In this document: positions 23,631 through 31,370 of the stretch, piece after piece | Layout: every line of letters starts with the position of its first letter | Position numbering within the stretch: the stretch's first letter is position 1 | NCBI GenBank assembly: GCA_009377665.1 | Contig: WHTO01000012.1 | Span: forward strand, 1 to 33,074 | DNA: 33,074 bases | Direction of reading: 5' to 3' | Source of the DNA: Dehalococcoidia bacterium | Lineage (GTDB): Bacteria; Chloroflexota; Dehalococcoidia; WHTO01 | Program-made: the position numbers and the translations under genes | Notes under the pieces: model-generated | The model's database searches: none | The model's input: only the letters and a program-made list of their open reading frames with translations | What the model was told of the DNA's origin: nothing

Positions 23631-26582
23631 CTAGCCGGCGCGCAGGACGAATGGGCGGGGGCCTCGCGAGCCGCCCTCCCCGTAGACGGCGTATCGTCCC
23701 TTGCCGTCGTTCTTCGCCGTGTACAGGGCGGTGTCGGCTCGCCGCAGGAGGTCGTCGCTGGTCGCTCCGACGAAGTCGCCAAACGCGATACCGATGCTGC
23801 CGGCGCAATGAACAACATGATGGTCAACGTTGATCGGCGCGGCAAGAGAGAGAAGCAGCCGATCGGTGATAACAAAGACGTCCTCGGGTGCCTTGACGCC
23901 GTCCAGCAGCACGGCGAACTCGTCTCCGCCGAAGCGTGCCGGGCAGTCACGGGTGCGGACACAGCCCCTGAGCCGGTCGGCGACGACCTTCAGGACCTCG
24001 TCACCCGCGCGGTGGCCCAGGCTGTCGTTGATTTGCTTGAAGCCGTCGAGGTCGAGGAACAACAGTGCGACCTCGCGATGGTCCTCGTCAGTCCCGGTAA
24101 GCGTGTCGTCGAGGCGGTGCATGAAGAGCGAACGGTTGGCAAGGCCGGTCAGGCCGTCGTAGAAGGCCTGCTGCCGAAGCTTGTCCTCGAAGAGGACGCG
24201 CTCGCTGACGTCGCGGACGTTGGTGACCATGCCGCGCACGTCCGGGTCGTCCAGGAGGTTCGTAACCGTGCCCTCGAGGTGTCGCCACGTCCCATCCCTG
24301 TGGCGATAACGCAGCGTAAACGGTGTGGTGGTCCCACCCTTGTCGGTCATCGCTTTATCGAGCGTCTTGCGAGAAAGCTTCATGTCTTCCGGGTGCATCA
24401 GGTGGAAACCGGTCGTACCGATGATCTCCTCAGGATCGTATCCCAGCACGCGCTTGATGGACGGGCTGAGGTAGGTGATAACGGCGTCTCTGTCGCGGAT
24501 GATTATGACGTCCGACGCGTTCTGCACGAGCCAGTTCATGCGGTGCTCGACACGGCGGACGGCGTCATCTGATCGCTTTCGGGCGATCAACGTTGCCACC
24601 CGGTCCACGACACCCTGCAGCAGGTCGAGCGTGACCTGGTCGATGCGGTGGATTCCGAATGCGGTGAATACGCCGAGGAGCCGGTTGTCCACCATGATGG
24701 GATAGCCCGCGAACGAGGTCATTCCCCACCCTGCGGCCCACTCCCCCGCTTCGTCATCGTCCTGCAGCATGTGGGTAACGTGTGGACGCTGGTCACGCGC
24801 GATCATCCCAACCTTGAACTTCCCGACGGCGATGCGCGTGGGCACACTGGCGAGCAGATCTGCGAACCCAGAGCTGGCCAGTGGGATCAGCATGTTGTCT
24901 ACGTCCAGCGTCCAGATCCGCGCGTAGGCCAGGTCGGTGTGGCGCGTCAGCGTGTCGACGCACTTCTGAAGCCCATCCTGGACCGTTGCCGCCTCCGCCA
25001 GGGCCAATGAGAGCTCGCTGTTCACGGCGTCCCTCTGCTGGCGCTGCACTCGCTCCGAGATGTCTCTAGCGATGCCCTGGCGTCCGACTGGTTTGCCATC
25101 GGCGTAGATCATCCGCGTCGTCACCTCGAGACGGATCCGGCCGCGCTTCGTCGTCGTCTCCAGCTCGGTGGCGGCGCGGCCTTCGGCGCGTGATCGGTGG
25201 CGCAGAGCGAACAGCTTGCGCCGTTCCTCACTGGGGACGAAGTCATCGAGGCGCGTGCCCAGGAGTTCTTCCGTCGTCATTCCCATCAGTTCGGCGCAGG
25301 CGCCGTTGGCGGAGGTGACCCTGCCCTCCAGGTCGACTGTATAGATGGCGTCGCTGGCATTCTCGAAGAGCTCGCGGAACCGCTCCTCGCTTGCCTGCAG
25401 GGCGCGCTCGGCCGCGGCCCGGTCGCTGATGTCGACCATCGAGCCGACCATTCTGATGGCTTTGCCTTCGTTGTCGCGAATGACCGTACCGCGGCCCAGG
25501 ATGTCGGCATGGTCGCCGTTGGCGTTCTTGAAGCGAAACTCCTGCGACCAGTCGTTGCCCGATGCCAACGAGCGCTTGAGTGAAGACCAGACCACGCGGA
25601 CGTCTTCGGGGTGGATATGTCTTACGCACCAGCCGAGGTCGACGTCCGAGACGTTGTACCCAAAGTGACTGCGGATCGCTCCGCCGAACAGCGAAACCTG
25701 CCGCCGGGTATCCCAATCGAACACCACGTCTCGCGTACCACGCGCCACCAGCTGGAATCGCTCGTCGCTGTCGCGAAGCGCCGCGCCGGTCTGTTCGAGG
25801 TCGGCAAGGCGTCCCTGGAGGGCCGCGTTTAGCCGCGCGTTCTCGAGCGCAACCGCGGTCAGGGTGGCGAAACGATCCAGGGCGGTCAGGTCGGCGCTTG
25901 TAAAGCGCCGGCCTTCCTCCAGGTAGCCGACGCCAAGCATGCCGATAACCAATCTTTTCGAGATGATAGGCACGGCTGTCATAGCAGCCAGTGGTGGACC
26001 GGTCCTCTGGACGATCCTGTCCGGCCAGCGCGGGTAATCGTTGACGGCCAGCGGCCGGGCGCTTTCCCAGGCTCTACCGACTGCCCCCTCGCCGCGAGCG
26101 ATGCGCCGCCCCAGCTCCGGCTCAAAGATGCCGGTGGCAAGGACGATGGCGAGCACGTCATCTCCTGGCTGCACCAGGGAAACGTGCGCGTGCTTCGTGT
26201 CGAGAAGCTTGCAGACGCGGGTGAGGATGGCGTGGAGCACGTCGTCGTCGTCGTGCTCGTTAAGCAGACTCATGCTCGTTTCGTGGAGCGCGGCAAGATG
26301 CTCATTTTGGGAGACCAGCGCGTTTTGCGCTTCGTTCAGGTGCGCGTTGGCCCTGGATAGCGCCCTCGCCCACCTGATCAGTCCATAGGTGGTCACAGCC
26401 AGGGCACCCACCAGCGCGACCTCAAGTTGGAACAACGCCGGGCGACCGGGCGATAAGGACTCAACGGGGCTGCCCAGGGCCAGGTCCAGCGCCACGAGAG
26501 CCAGCCCCGCAAGCGTGACGGCAGCCGGCAAGACGAGCCAATCAAGGCTCTGAGGGCGCAGGTGTCCCAGGATGGATCCCAT
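23631..26582 (-). CDS. Membrane multi-sensor diguanylate cyclase (GAF-PAS-PAS-GAF-PAS-GGDEF)
   Basis: The protein has 983 residues. Two N-terminal helices (about 15-36 and 48-68) are followed by a short coiled coil. Then come GAF (about 95-255), PAS (about 270-395), PAS (about 398-520), GAF (about 525-680), PAS (about 690-810) and a GGDEF domain to the end. The active site is intact, RFGGDEFAVLL (885-889). The inhibitory I-site RTRD (876-879) is placed five residues before it, so c-di-GMP synthesis with product inhibition is expected. There is no EAL domain. The signals sensed are unknown; the first region has two helices but almost no periplasmic domain, so sensing is probably cytoplasmic or membrane-level. 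It lies downstream of the recombinase-like gene and directly before rnpB. Confidence 0.93.
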   Translation of the reverse strand: MGSILGHLRPQSLDWLVLPAAVTLAGLALVALDLALGSPVESLSPGRPALFQLEVALVGALAVTTYGLIRWARALSRANAHLNEAQNALVSQNEHLAALHETSMSLLNEHDDDDVLHAILTRVCKLLDTKHAHVSLVQPGDDVLAIVLATGIFEPELGRRIARGEGAVGRAWESARPLAVNDYPRWPDRIVQRTGPPLAAMTAVPIISKRLVIGMLGVGYLEEGRRFTSADLTALDRFATLTAVALENARLNAALQGRLADLEQTGAALRDSDERFQLVARGTRDVVFDWDTRRQVSLFGGAIRSHFGYNVSDVDLGWCVRHIHPEDVRVVWSSLKRSLASGNDWSQEFRFKNANGDHADILGRGTVIRDNEGKAIRMVGSMVDISDRAAAERALQASEERFRELFENASDAIYTVDLEGRVTSANGACAELMGMTTEELLGTRLDDFVPSEERRKLFALRHRSRAEGRAATELETTTKRGRIRLEVTTRMIYADGKPVGRQGIARDISERVQRQQRDAVNSELSLALAEAATVQDGLQKCVDTLTRHTDLAYARIWTLDVDNMLIPLASSGFADLLASVPTRIAVGKFKVGMIARDQRPHVTHMLQDDDEAGEWAAGWGMTSFAGYPIMVDNRLLGVFTAFGIHRIDQVTLDLLQGVVDRVATLIARKRSDDAVRRVEHRMNWLVQNASDVIIIRDRDAVITYLSPSIKRVLGYDPEEIIGTTGFHLMHPEDMKLSRKTLDKAMTDKGGTTTPFTLRYRHRDGTWRHLEGTVTNLLDDPDVRGMVTNVRDVSERVLFEDKLRQQAFYDGLTGLANRSLFMHRLDDTLTGTDEDHREVALLFLDLDGFKQINDSLGHRAGDEVLKVVADRLRGCVRTRDCPARFGGDEFAVLLDGVKAPEDVFVITDRLLLSLAAPINVDHHVVHCAGSIGIAFGDFVGATSDDLLRRADTALYTAKNDGKGRYAVYGEGGSRGPRPFVLRAG

Positions 26583-26669
26583 CGATGTATCTCAGGGGAT
26601 TGATCGTCTTAAACGGCTTTCGAGATTAGGTCGCGCATCCGTCGCCGGAGGATCGCGCGCCGCCGGTCG
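26583..26669 (-). other. Gap between the recombinase-like gene and the sensor gene
   Basis: This is an 87-base spacer. No clear promoter, terminator or strong Shine-Dalgarno for the sensor gene was found. The sensor may be read through from the zinc-ribbon/recombinase promoter. Confidence 0.4.
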
Positions 26670-28040
26670 TTAGCGGCGCAGTGCGATCGTCACGGCCTCG
26701 CCCACCTCGACCCGGTCGAGCGTCGAGCGCAGCAGGGCCTGCGCTTCGGCGAGCCCGACATCGCCAGGGTGCTCGCAAAGCTGAGCAAGGGCTTCCCGCT
26801 CTCTTCTCACCACGGCCTCGTGGTGGCCTGGTCCTTGCTGTTCGCTAAGTGCGTACCGGCGCAGTTCGAGGTCCAGGCGCTCGCCGGCGATCGCCGCCGC
26901 CATGGTTTCGAGAGCTTCATCGAAAGAGGAGGAGCCCGCGAGCAAGCGGGCCATTCGTCCGTCGGTTGACCGCAGCTGCCTCTCGATCCCGTCCAATTCC
27001 TCGGCGACCGGAGCCGCGCTCTCGCGGTCAACGCTGGAGACGGTGACGCCTTCCGGCGGTTCCTCTGCCAGCGCGAGCAGGATCTTTTGCTCGAGGTCGT
27101 GGGCTCGCGTCGTGTTGTACTCGCAAATGCCGCGGTTGGTGCGCGATTGGCACTGGTAATAGCGGTAGACGGCTGTCTTTGATGAGCCATCGGTCTGGCG
27201 CTTCCAGGTTTGCCTGCGGCTGACGCCGATCATGTGGTTGCCGCAGCGTGCGCAGTAGACCAGCCCGGACAGCAGGAAGCCGCCGCTGGACCCACGGGCC
27301 GTGCCCGGGCTGCGACGTGAGGCCAGTTGCTCCTGCGCACGACGGAAGTCGTCCATAGCGACCAGCGGTGAATGGCTACCGGGGATGCGTACGCCCAGCC
27401 GGTTGTAATTTCCGAGGTAGGCGCGGTTACGCAGGACGTCGCGCACGCTGACCATAGTCCACATGTTTCCGAGCCGGGTGCGGTGGCCTTCCTCATTGAG
27501 ACGCCGCGCGATTGAGCGCACACCCAGGCCCTCGCGCACGTACATCGAAAAGATGTACCTCACGACGTTCGCTTCGGATGGGACGATCTGCAGCCGGCGT
27601 GAAGGACCCGCGCGGTAGCCGAATGGGAGGCGTCCGAGAACCTCCCCCCGCAGAGCCCTCTTCTGCATCGCCGCCCGAACCCGTTCGCCGGCTCCGTCGG
27701 CCGCGCTGGAGCGCGTCGCGTAGGCGCCGAAAACGTCGGTCTGGTCAAGCACAAGAACCAGGGTGCCGCACGTTCCCAGCCCGAGATAGGAGGCTACAAC
27801 GACCTCTCTTGAATCCCCGAGTGCCGAAACGCGCGGTACTACTGTCAGAGGGACATCTCCGCGGGGATCCTGCAGATAGCGAACGAGGTCGATGAAGCCC
27901 CGGCGCTCGTCCCCGCGGTCACGGAAGGTCGCGGCTACCTCGTGTCCCGACCCAGAACAATAGTCGAGGAAGGTTTGATTCTGTTCCGCGAGGCTTTCCG
28001 GGGATCCGGTGTCGCGGAAGTAGCCGCAGGCCCGCTTCAC
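26670..28040 (-). CDS. Serine-recombinase-like protein with degenerate catalytic domain
   Basis: The protein has 456 residues from a GTG that overlaps the previous stop by four bases. The C-terminal two-thirds is typical of large serine recombinases. It has a Recombinase domain (about 135-245, RLPFGYRAGP...ARRLNEEGHRTRLGNMWT...VRDVLRNRAYLGNYN), a zinc ribbon (C263-x2-C266 ... C297-x8-C306) and a helical tail. The N-terminal resolvase domain is recognisable but altered. The usual Y-x-R-x-S reads Y7-F-R9-D-T11, so the nucleophile Ser is Thr. The usual DRLxR motif reads PRVSA, keeping one Arg and losing the next. The likely Arg in ERRGF is kept. I infer a DNA-binding protein with little or no strand-exchange activity. 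No flanking att-like repeats or cargo were seen. Confidence 0.8.
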   Translation of the reverse strand: MKRACGYFRDTGSPESLAEQNQTFLDYCSGSGHEVAATFRDRGDERRGFIDLVRYLQDPRGDVPLTVVPRVSALGDSREVVVASYLGLGTCGTLVLVLDQTDVFGAYATRSSAADGAGERVRAAMQKRALRGEVLGRLPFGYRAGPSRRLQIVPSEANVVRYIFSMYVREGLGVRSIARRLNEEGHRTRLGNMWTMVSVRDVLRNRAYLGNYNRLGVRIPGSHSPLVAMDDFRRAQEQLASRRSPGTARGSSGGFLLSGLVYCARCGNHMIGVSRRQTWKRQTDGSSKTAVYRYYQCQSRTNRGICEYNTTRAHDLEQKILLALAEEPPEGVTVSSVDRESAAPVAEELDGIERQLRSTDGRMARLLAGSSSFDEALETMAAAIAGERLDLELRRYALSEQQGPGHHEAVVRREREALAQLCEHPGDVGLAEAQALLRSTLDRVEVGEAVTIALRR

Positions 28041-28735
28041 AGCGCGTACAGGATACGGTTGCAGCTACCGCAGTTGGTCAGCGTCCGCGATAGTCGCGCC
28101 GCCTTCACGATGTGATCGGGCAGCTCAACGCGGCATCCGCCGCAGACGCCTCGTGACAGGGCGACGATTGCCGGGCGTCGCCTGCTGCGCATGTCTTCGT
28201 ACTGACTCAGGGCGCCCGACGGGATTTCGGCGTTGGCCTCGCGTCTCTTACCTTCCAGCTGCTCGATGGCCTGTTGCGTGGCGTCCCGTTCGTTCGTCAG
28301 CTGCTGGCGGCGCTGGGCCCAGGCGTCCTCCTGCTGCGTGAGGTCGCGATGGATGCTGGTTTCCTCTGCGCGAGCGGTCTCGACCTCGTCCATGAGCAGA
28401 AGGACACGCTCGTCGAGCGCCTGGCGCTGCCGGCGCAGCATCTTGACGTCATTGTCCAGGTCCGTGAGCTCTTTGGGGGAGCGCACGGAGCCTGAGTACA
28501 GTTTCTTCTCCATGTCCGAGAGGTGTTGCGTCACCTCCCCGTCCTTGAGCTCTAGATCTTTCTCGGTGACGTTGAGGTCCCTGAGGCGCTCCCTCACCTC
28601 CTGGAGCTGCCCGCGCAGGTCATCGAGCCCATCGGGTTCCTCGAGCTGAGCCTCAAAGAGCTGGAGGGAGCCGCGACGCGACTCGATGTCGGTGTCTATC
28701 TGTTGGAGGGCGAATAGGTCGGAGACGAGCGTCAA
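28037..28735 (-). CDS. Coiled-coil C4 zinc-ribbon protein (DUF164/PF02591 type)
   Basis: The chosen start is a TTG with AGGAAGG five bases before it. The track ATG at 28774 lies inside the -10 box of the promoter and cannot be in the message. This gives 232 residues: MTLVSDLFALQQIDTDIESRRG, then a long charged coiled coil (about 15-170). The C4 ribbon is GVCGGCRVELP...TNCGSCNRILY (C-x2-C ... C-x2-C). KLYSGSVRSPKELTDLDND is a family hallmark. The family is widespread, often annotated as a nucleic-acid-binding zinc ribbon, and its function is not settled. It frequently sits near rnpB or Nif3-like genes. The recombinase-like gene overlaps its end. Confidence 0.88.
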   Translation of the reverse strand: MTLVSDLFALQQIDTDIESRRGSLQLFEAQLEEPDGLDDLRGQLQEVRERLRDLNVTEKDLELKDGEVTQHLSDMEKKLYSGSVRSPKELTDLDNDVKMLRRQRQALDERVLLLMDEVETARAEETSIHRDLTQQEDAWAQRRQQLTNERDATQQAIEQLEGKRREANAEIPSGALSQYEDMRSRRRPAIVALSRGVCGGCRVELPDHIVKAARLSRTLTNCGSCNRILYAL

Positions 28736-28772
28736 GTGGGCCTTCCTGGAGCGGTGGGAGGTGTGAACGGCC

Positions 28773-28801
28773 ATTATCGCGGAGACCGCTTAGCGCTTCA
28801 A
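28773..28801 (-). promoter_or_regulatory. Promoter for the zinc-ribbon/recombinase/sensor operon
   Basis: On the minus strand TTGAAG (-35, four of six) and GATAAT (-10, five of six) are separated by 17 bases. The expected transcription start is about 30 bases before the TTG start at 28735. This fixes the start choice for that gene. Confidence 0.7.
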
Positions 28802-28842
28802 TGAGGGCGTCGGGTTCCGCGCTTCCGCGCTTGGGTCGTCCC

Positions 28843-28848
28843 TATACT
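28843..28848 (+). promoter_or_regulatory. -10 box for the DUF177-rpmF operon
   Basis: TATACT matches the -10 consensus at five of six positions and lies 14 bases before the GTG at 28862. No good -35 is visible at normal spacing. If used, it would give a nearly leaderless transcript. Confidence 0.45.
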
Positions 28849-28861
28849 GGATGTGGCAGCC

Positions 28862-29395
28862 GTGGAATTCAACGTAGCCCAGCTTCTCCAGGAAAGCACC
28901 GGCGCCACCCGCCGCTATGAGGGCCTCCGCGAGGAGGTTGCCGTGATAGATGGCGGAGAGCAGGTACCCGTCGAAGGAGACGTGACTCTGACCCGCACCC
29001 CCGGTGGTGTACTGGCCGCGGCCCGCCTGCAGCTGCTCGTGGGCGAGGACTGTGCGCGCTGCCTAACACCTTTCGAGGCCCCGCTCAGGGTGACGATCGA
29101 AGAGATCTACCACCCGACGATCGACATCGTTAACGGGCAGCGGCTTCCGGCCCCCGAAGACCCCGAGGCATTCCTGATCGACGAGCACCACATTCTTGAT
29201 CTCACGGAGCCAATCCGGCAGTATCGCCTGATGGCGGGGTCGCTTGCCCCGCTCTGTCGGCCCGATTGTCGTGGCCTGTGCGCCGTCTGCGGCGCTGACC
29301 TGAATGATTCAGCCGAGCAACACCAGCACGAGCGCCCGATAGACGCTCGCTGGTCCGCCCTCAATGAGCTGCAGACCCAGCCAAGCAAGGAATAG
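28862..29395 (+). CDS. DUF177 (YceD-like) protein linked to L32
   Basis: From GTG 28862 the protein has 177 residues and starts MEFNVAQLLQESTGATRRYEG, as family members do. GTG 28853 is the alternative but lies at or before the expected transcript start. Features are GDVTLTRTPGGVLAAARLQ, then CARCLTPFEAPLRVTIEEIY, then LCRPDCRGLCAVCGADLN with four Cys in metal-ligand-like spacing, then a His-rich segment and DARWSALNEL. DUF177 proteins are nearly always encoded just before rpmF. They are linked to 23S rRNA/ribosome maturation in plants and bacteria. The stop is two bases before the rpmF ATG. Confidence 0.9.
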   Translation: MEFNVAQLLQESTGATRRYEGLREEVAVIDGGEQVPVEGDVTLTRTPGGVLAAARLQLLVGEDCARCLTPFEAPLRVTIEEIYHPTIDIVNGQRLPAPEDPEAFLIDEHHILDLTEPIRQYRLMAGSLAPLCRPDCRGLCAVCGADLNDSAEQHQHERPIDARWSALNELQTQPSKE

Positions 29396-29397
29396 CA

Positions 29398-29607
29398 ATG
29401 CCCCCTCTGCCAAAGCGAAAGTACCCCAAGTCCCGCCAGGGAAAGCGACGCAGCCACCTGCGCGCCGACGCTCCGGGCCTGGTTGATTGCCCCCAGTGCC
29501 GCAGCCCCCGGCTGCCACACAATGCCTGTCCGGTCTGCGGGACCTACAAACGGCGCCAGGTGCTCGACATCAAGACGCCGGAGCTGCCCGATCAGCGTCC
29601 GTCCTGA
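29398..29607 (+). CDS. rpmF: Ribosomal protein bL32
   Basis: The protein has 69 residues. It begins with MPPLPKRKYPKSRQGKRRSHLRADAP, a variant of the usual MAVPKRKtSKsr.r.RRsh. It has a complete zinc site, CPQC ... CPVCGTYKRRQVLD. It is a structural protein of the 50S subunit. The gene follows DUF177 directly and precedes fabD, a classic link between ribosome and fatty-acid genes. The C-terminus is slightly longer and acidic/Pro-rich. Confidence 0.95.
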   Translation: MPPLPKRKYPKSRQGKRRSHLRADAPGLVDCPQCRSPRLPHNACPVCGTYKRRQVLDIKTPELPDQRPS

Positions 29608-29643
29608 CCGCCGTCTTTCACTGAGCGGCCCGCGTGCCGCCAG

Positions 29644-29667
29644 GCGGTCGCCGCGATCGGCGACCGC
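29644..29667 (+). repeat. 10-bp palindrome directly upstream of fabD
   Basis: GCGGTCGCCG and CGGCGACCGC are perfect complements around CGAT. The element ends one base before GAGGGC and the TTG start of fabD. It could be an operator, or an RNA hairpin that affects fabD translation. There is no T tract. Confidence 0.65.
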
Positions 29668-29673
29668 GAGGGC

Positions 29674-30627
29674 TTGAAGCCCCTCATCGACCTCGCCGCC
29701 CTGCCCGACGGCGAGGACGCCTGGATCTTCCCCGGACAGGGTGCCCAGCAGATCGGGATGTCGCTCGATTTTGCCGCTGCCTTCAGCGAATCCGCCGCCC
29801 TTTTCGCTGAAGCCGAGGAGGTCCTCGGCTACTCGCTCGCCGACTTGATCAAGGATGGGCCGGACGAGACGCTCACGATGACGGTGCATACCCAGCCGGC
29901 CGTTTTCGTCGCCAGCCTGGCCGCCCTTAAGGCCGCCGAGGCTACGGGCCTGCTTTCCAGGCCGCGCTGCCTGGCCGGCCACAGCCTCGGTGAATACTCG
30001 GCGGTTGTGGCCTCGGGCTCGCTGTCATTCGCCGACGGCCTACGACTGGTCAACGAGCGCGCCCGCCTCATGCAGCAGGCCGGGGAGGCAAGTCCGGGGA
30101 GTCTCGTTGCCCTCCTCGGAGCGGACATCGAGCAGGCGCTGGCGCTGGCCGCGGACGCCGGTAGCGAGGTCTGCAACGTCAACGCCCCCGGCCAGGTCGT
30201 GCTTGGCGGTACGCTTGACGCGGTCAGGAGAACCATCGAGCGCGCCCGCGGGTTCGGCATCAAAAGGGCCGTCGAGCTAAAGGTCGGCGGGGCGTTCCAC
30301 TCCAGCCTCATGCGGCCGGCGGCGAATGGGTTGGCTCGCTTTGCGTCCGGCATCGACTTCGGCAACCCGGAGGTGCCGGTCGTCGCCAACACCAGCGGGC
30401 GGGCTCTTACCTCGGGCAGCGGCCTGGCGGAAGAGCTCATTCAGCAGATAAGCAATCCCGTAATCTGGAGGACAGCGTGCGGACCATGATTCGGCCGCGG
30501 AGTGGGGCGGTTCGTCGAATTCGGCCCGGGGAACGTGCTGACCGGAATGGTTAAGAGAATCGATGTCGGGATGTCGACCCTGAGTGTCAGCACGGTCGAT
30601 GACCTGGCGACGAGATCGCCGTCATGA
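29674..30627 (+). CDS. fabD: FabD, malonyl-CoA:ACP transacylase, reading frame interrupted near the C-terminus
   Basis: From TTG 29674 the enzyme has WIFPGQGAQQIGM, the nucleophile motif LAGHSLGEYSAVVASG, NVNAPGQVVLGG and VGGAFHSSLM (active-site His). After NPVIW the track frame gives RTACGP and a TGA at 30487-30489. The expected W-x-x-S-V-x-x-M pattern appears in another frame as EDSVRTMIRP, and the original frame then resumes with GVGRFVEFGPGNVLTGMVKRI. It continues to a TGA at 30627 that overlaps the fabG ATG (ATGA). So a 1-base loss after the TGG at about 30466-30468 and a 1-base gain at about 30495-30500 cancel out. Restored length is about 317 residues, normal for FabD. It loads malonate onto ACP. 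This is most likely an assembly error. Confidence 0.88.
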
Positions 30628-31370
30628 TCGACCTCAGCGGCAGGAGCGCGTTGATCACTGGCTCGTCACGCGGGATCGGCGCGCAGATCGCCCGTGTCCT
30701 GGCGTCGTGTGGCGCCGATATCGCGATCAATCACAGCAAGAGCCCCGATCAGGCCCAGGCCGTGGCGGCCGAGATCCGGGCGCTCGGCCGCAGGGCTGCT
30801 GTGATCCAGGCAGACGTACGGAAGGCTGCGGACTGTAATCGCCTCGTCGGCGGCGTCGTCGATGAGCTTGGCGCCATCGACATACTGATCAACAACGCGG
30901 GTACGACGAGCGATAGCCTCGTCATGCGGATGACCGACGACGCATGGCAGTCCGTGCTGGACCTGAACCTGACGGCGGCCTTCAACTGCATACGCCCGGC
31001 CGTGCGCCAGATGATGCGTCAGAGGTGGGGTCGAATAGTCAACATAACCAGTGTGGGGGGTTTGCGCGGAAACGCTGGCCAGGCCAATTACGCCGCTTCC
31101 AAAGCGGGTATGATCGGACTGACCAAAGCTATAGCCCGCGAGATGGCGACCAGGAATGTCACCTGCAATGCCGTCGCTCCCGGCCTTGTCAAGACCGAGC
31201 TCACTTCGGATCTGCGCCAGGAGCAAGAGCGGTACTACCTGGAGATAATACCGATGCAGAGACTCGGAACAGAAGCCGAAATCGCGCCCGCCGTCGCGTT
31301 CCTCTGTTCGGAAGAGGCCGCCTACATTACCGGCCAGGTGTTGAGCGTGGACGGCGGATTGGCGATGTAG
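30624..31370 (+). CDS. fabG: FabG, 3-oxoacyl-ACP reductase
   Basis: The protein has 248 residues, a classic SDR length. Its ATG overlaps the restored fabD stop by four bases. It has the NADPH loop TGSSRGIGAQIA, NNAG in ILINNAGTTSDSLVMRM and the catalytic Asn in LDLNLTAAF. The Ser-Tyr-Lys set is in NITSVGGLRGNAGQANYAASKAG, and the end is CSEEAAYITGQVLSVDGGLAM. It reduces 3-oxoacyl-ACP in fatty acid synthesis. Other SDR roles are possible by sequence alone, but fabD and acpP beside it support FabG. Confidence 0.94.
   Translation: MIDLSGRSALITGSSRGIGAQIARVLASCGADIAINHSKSPDQAQAVAAEIRALGRRAAVIQADVRKAADCNRLVGGVVDELGAIDILINNAGTTSDSLVMRMTDDAWQSVLDLNLTAAFNCIRPAVRQMMRQRWGRIVNITSVGGLRGNAGQANYAASKAGMIGLTKAIAREMATRNVTCNAVAPGLVKTELTSDLRQEQERYYLEIIPMQRLGTEAEIAPAVAFLCSEEAAYITGQVLSVDGGLAM

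Noticed and set aside
23289-24572. Plus-strand ORF of 427 aa
   Set aside because: It covers antisense rnpB and the 3' end of the diguanylate cyclase. No protein signature; both real genes are on the minus strand.
26670-28040. Prophage or integrative element around the recombinase
   Set aside because: There are no phage genes, no cargo, no direct repeats at the edges and no tRNA target. The gene is coupled to a housekeeping zinc-ribbon gene and its catalytic motif is degenerate.
30481-30489. Selenocysteine or recoded TGA in fabD
   Set aside because: Residues around the TGA do not match FabD in that frame. The conserved segment is found in another frame, so two indels explain it better.
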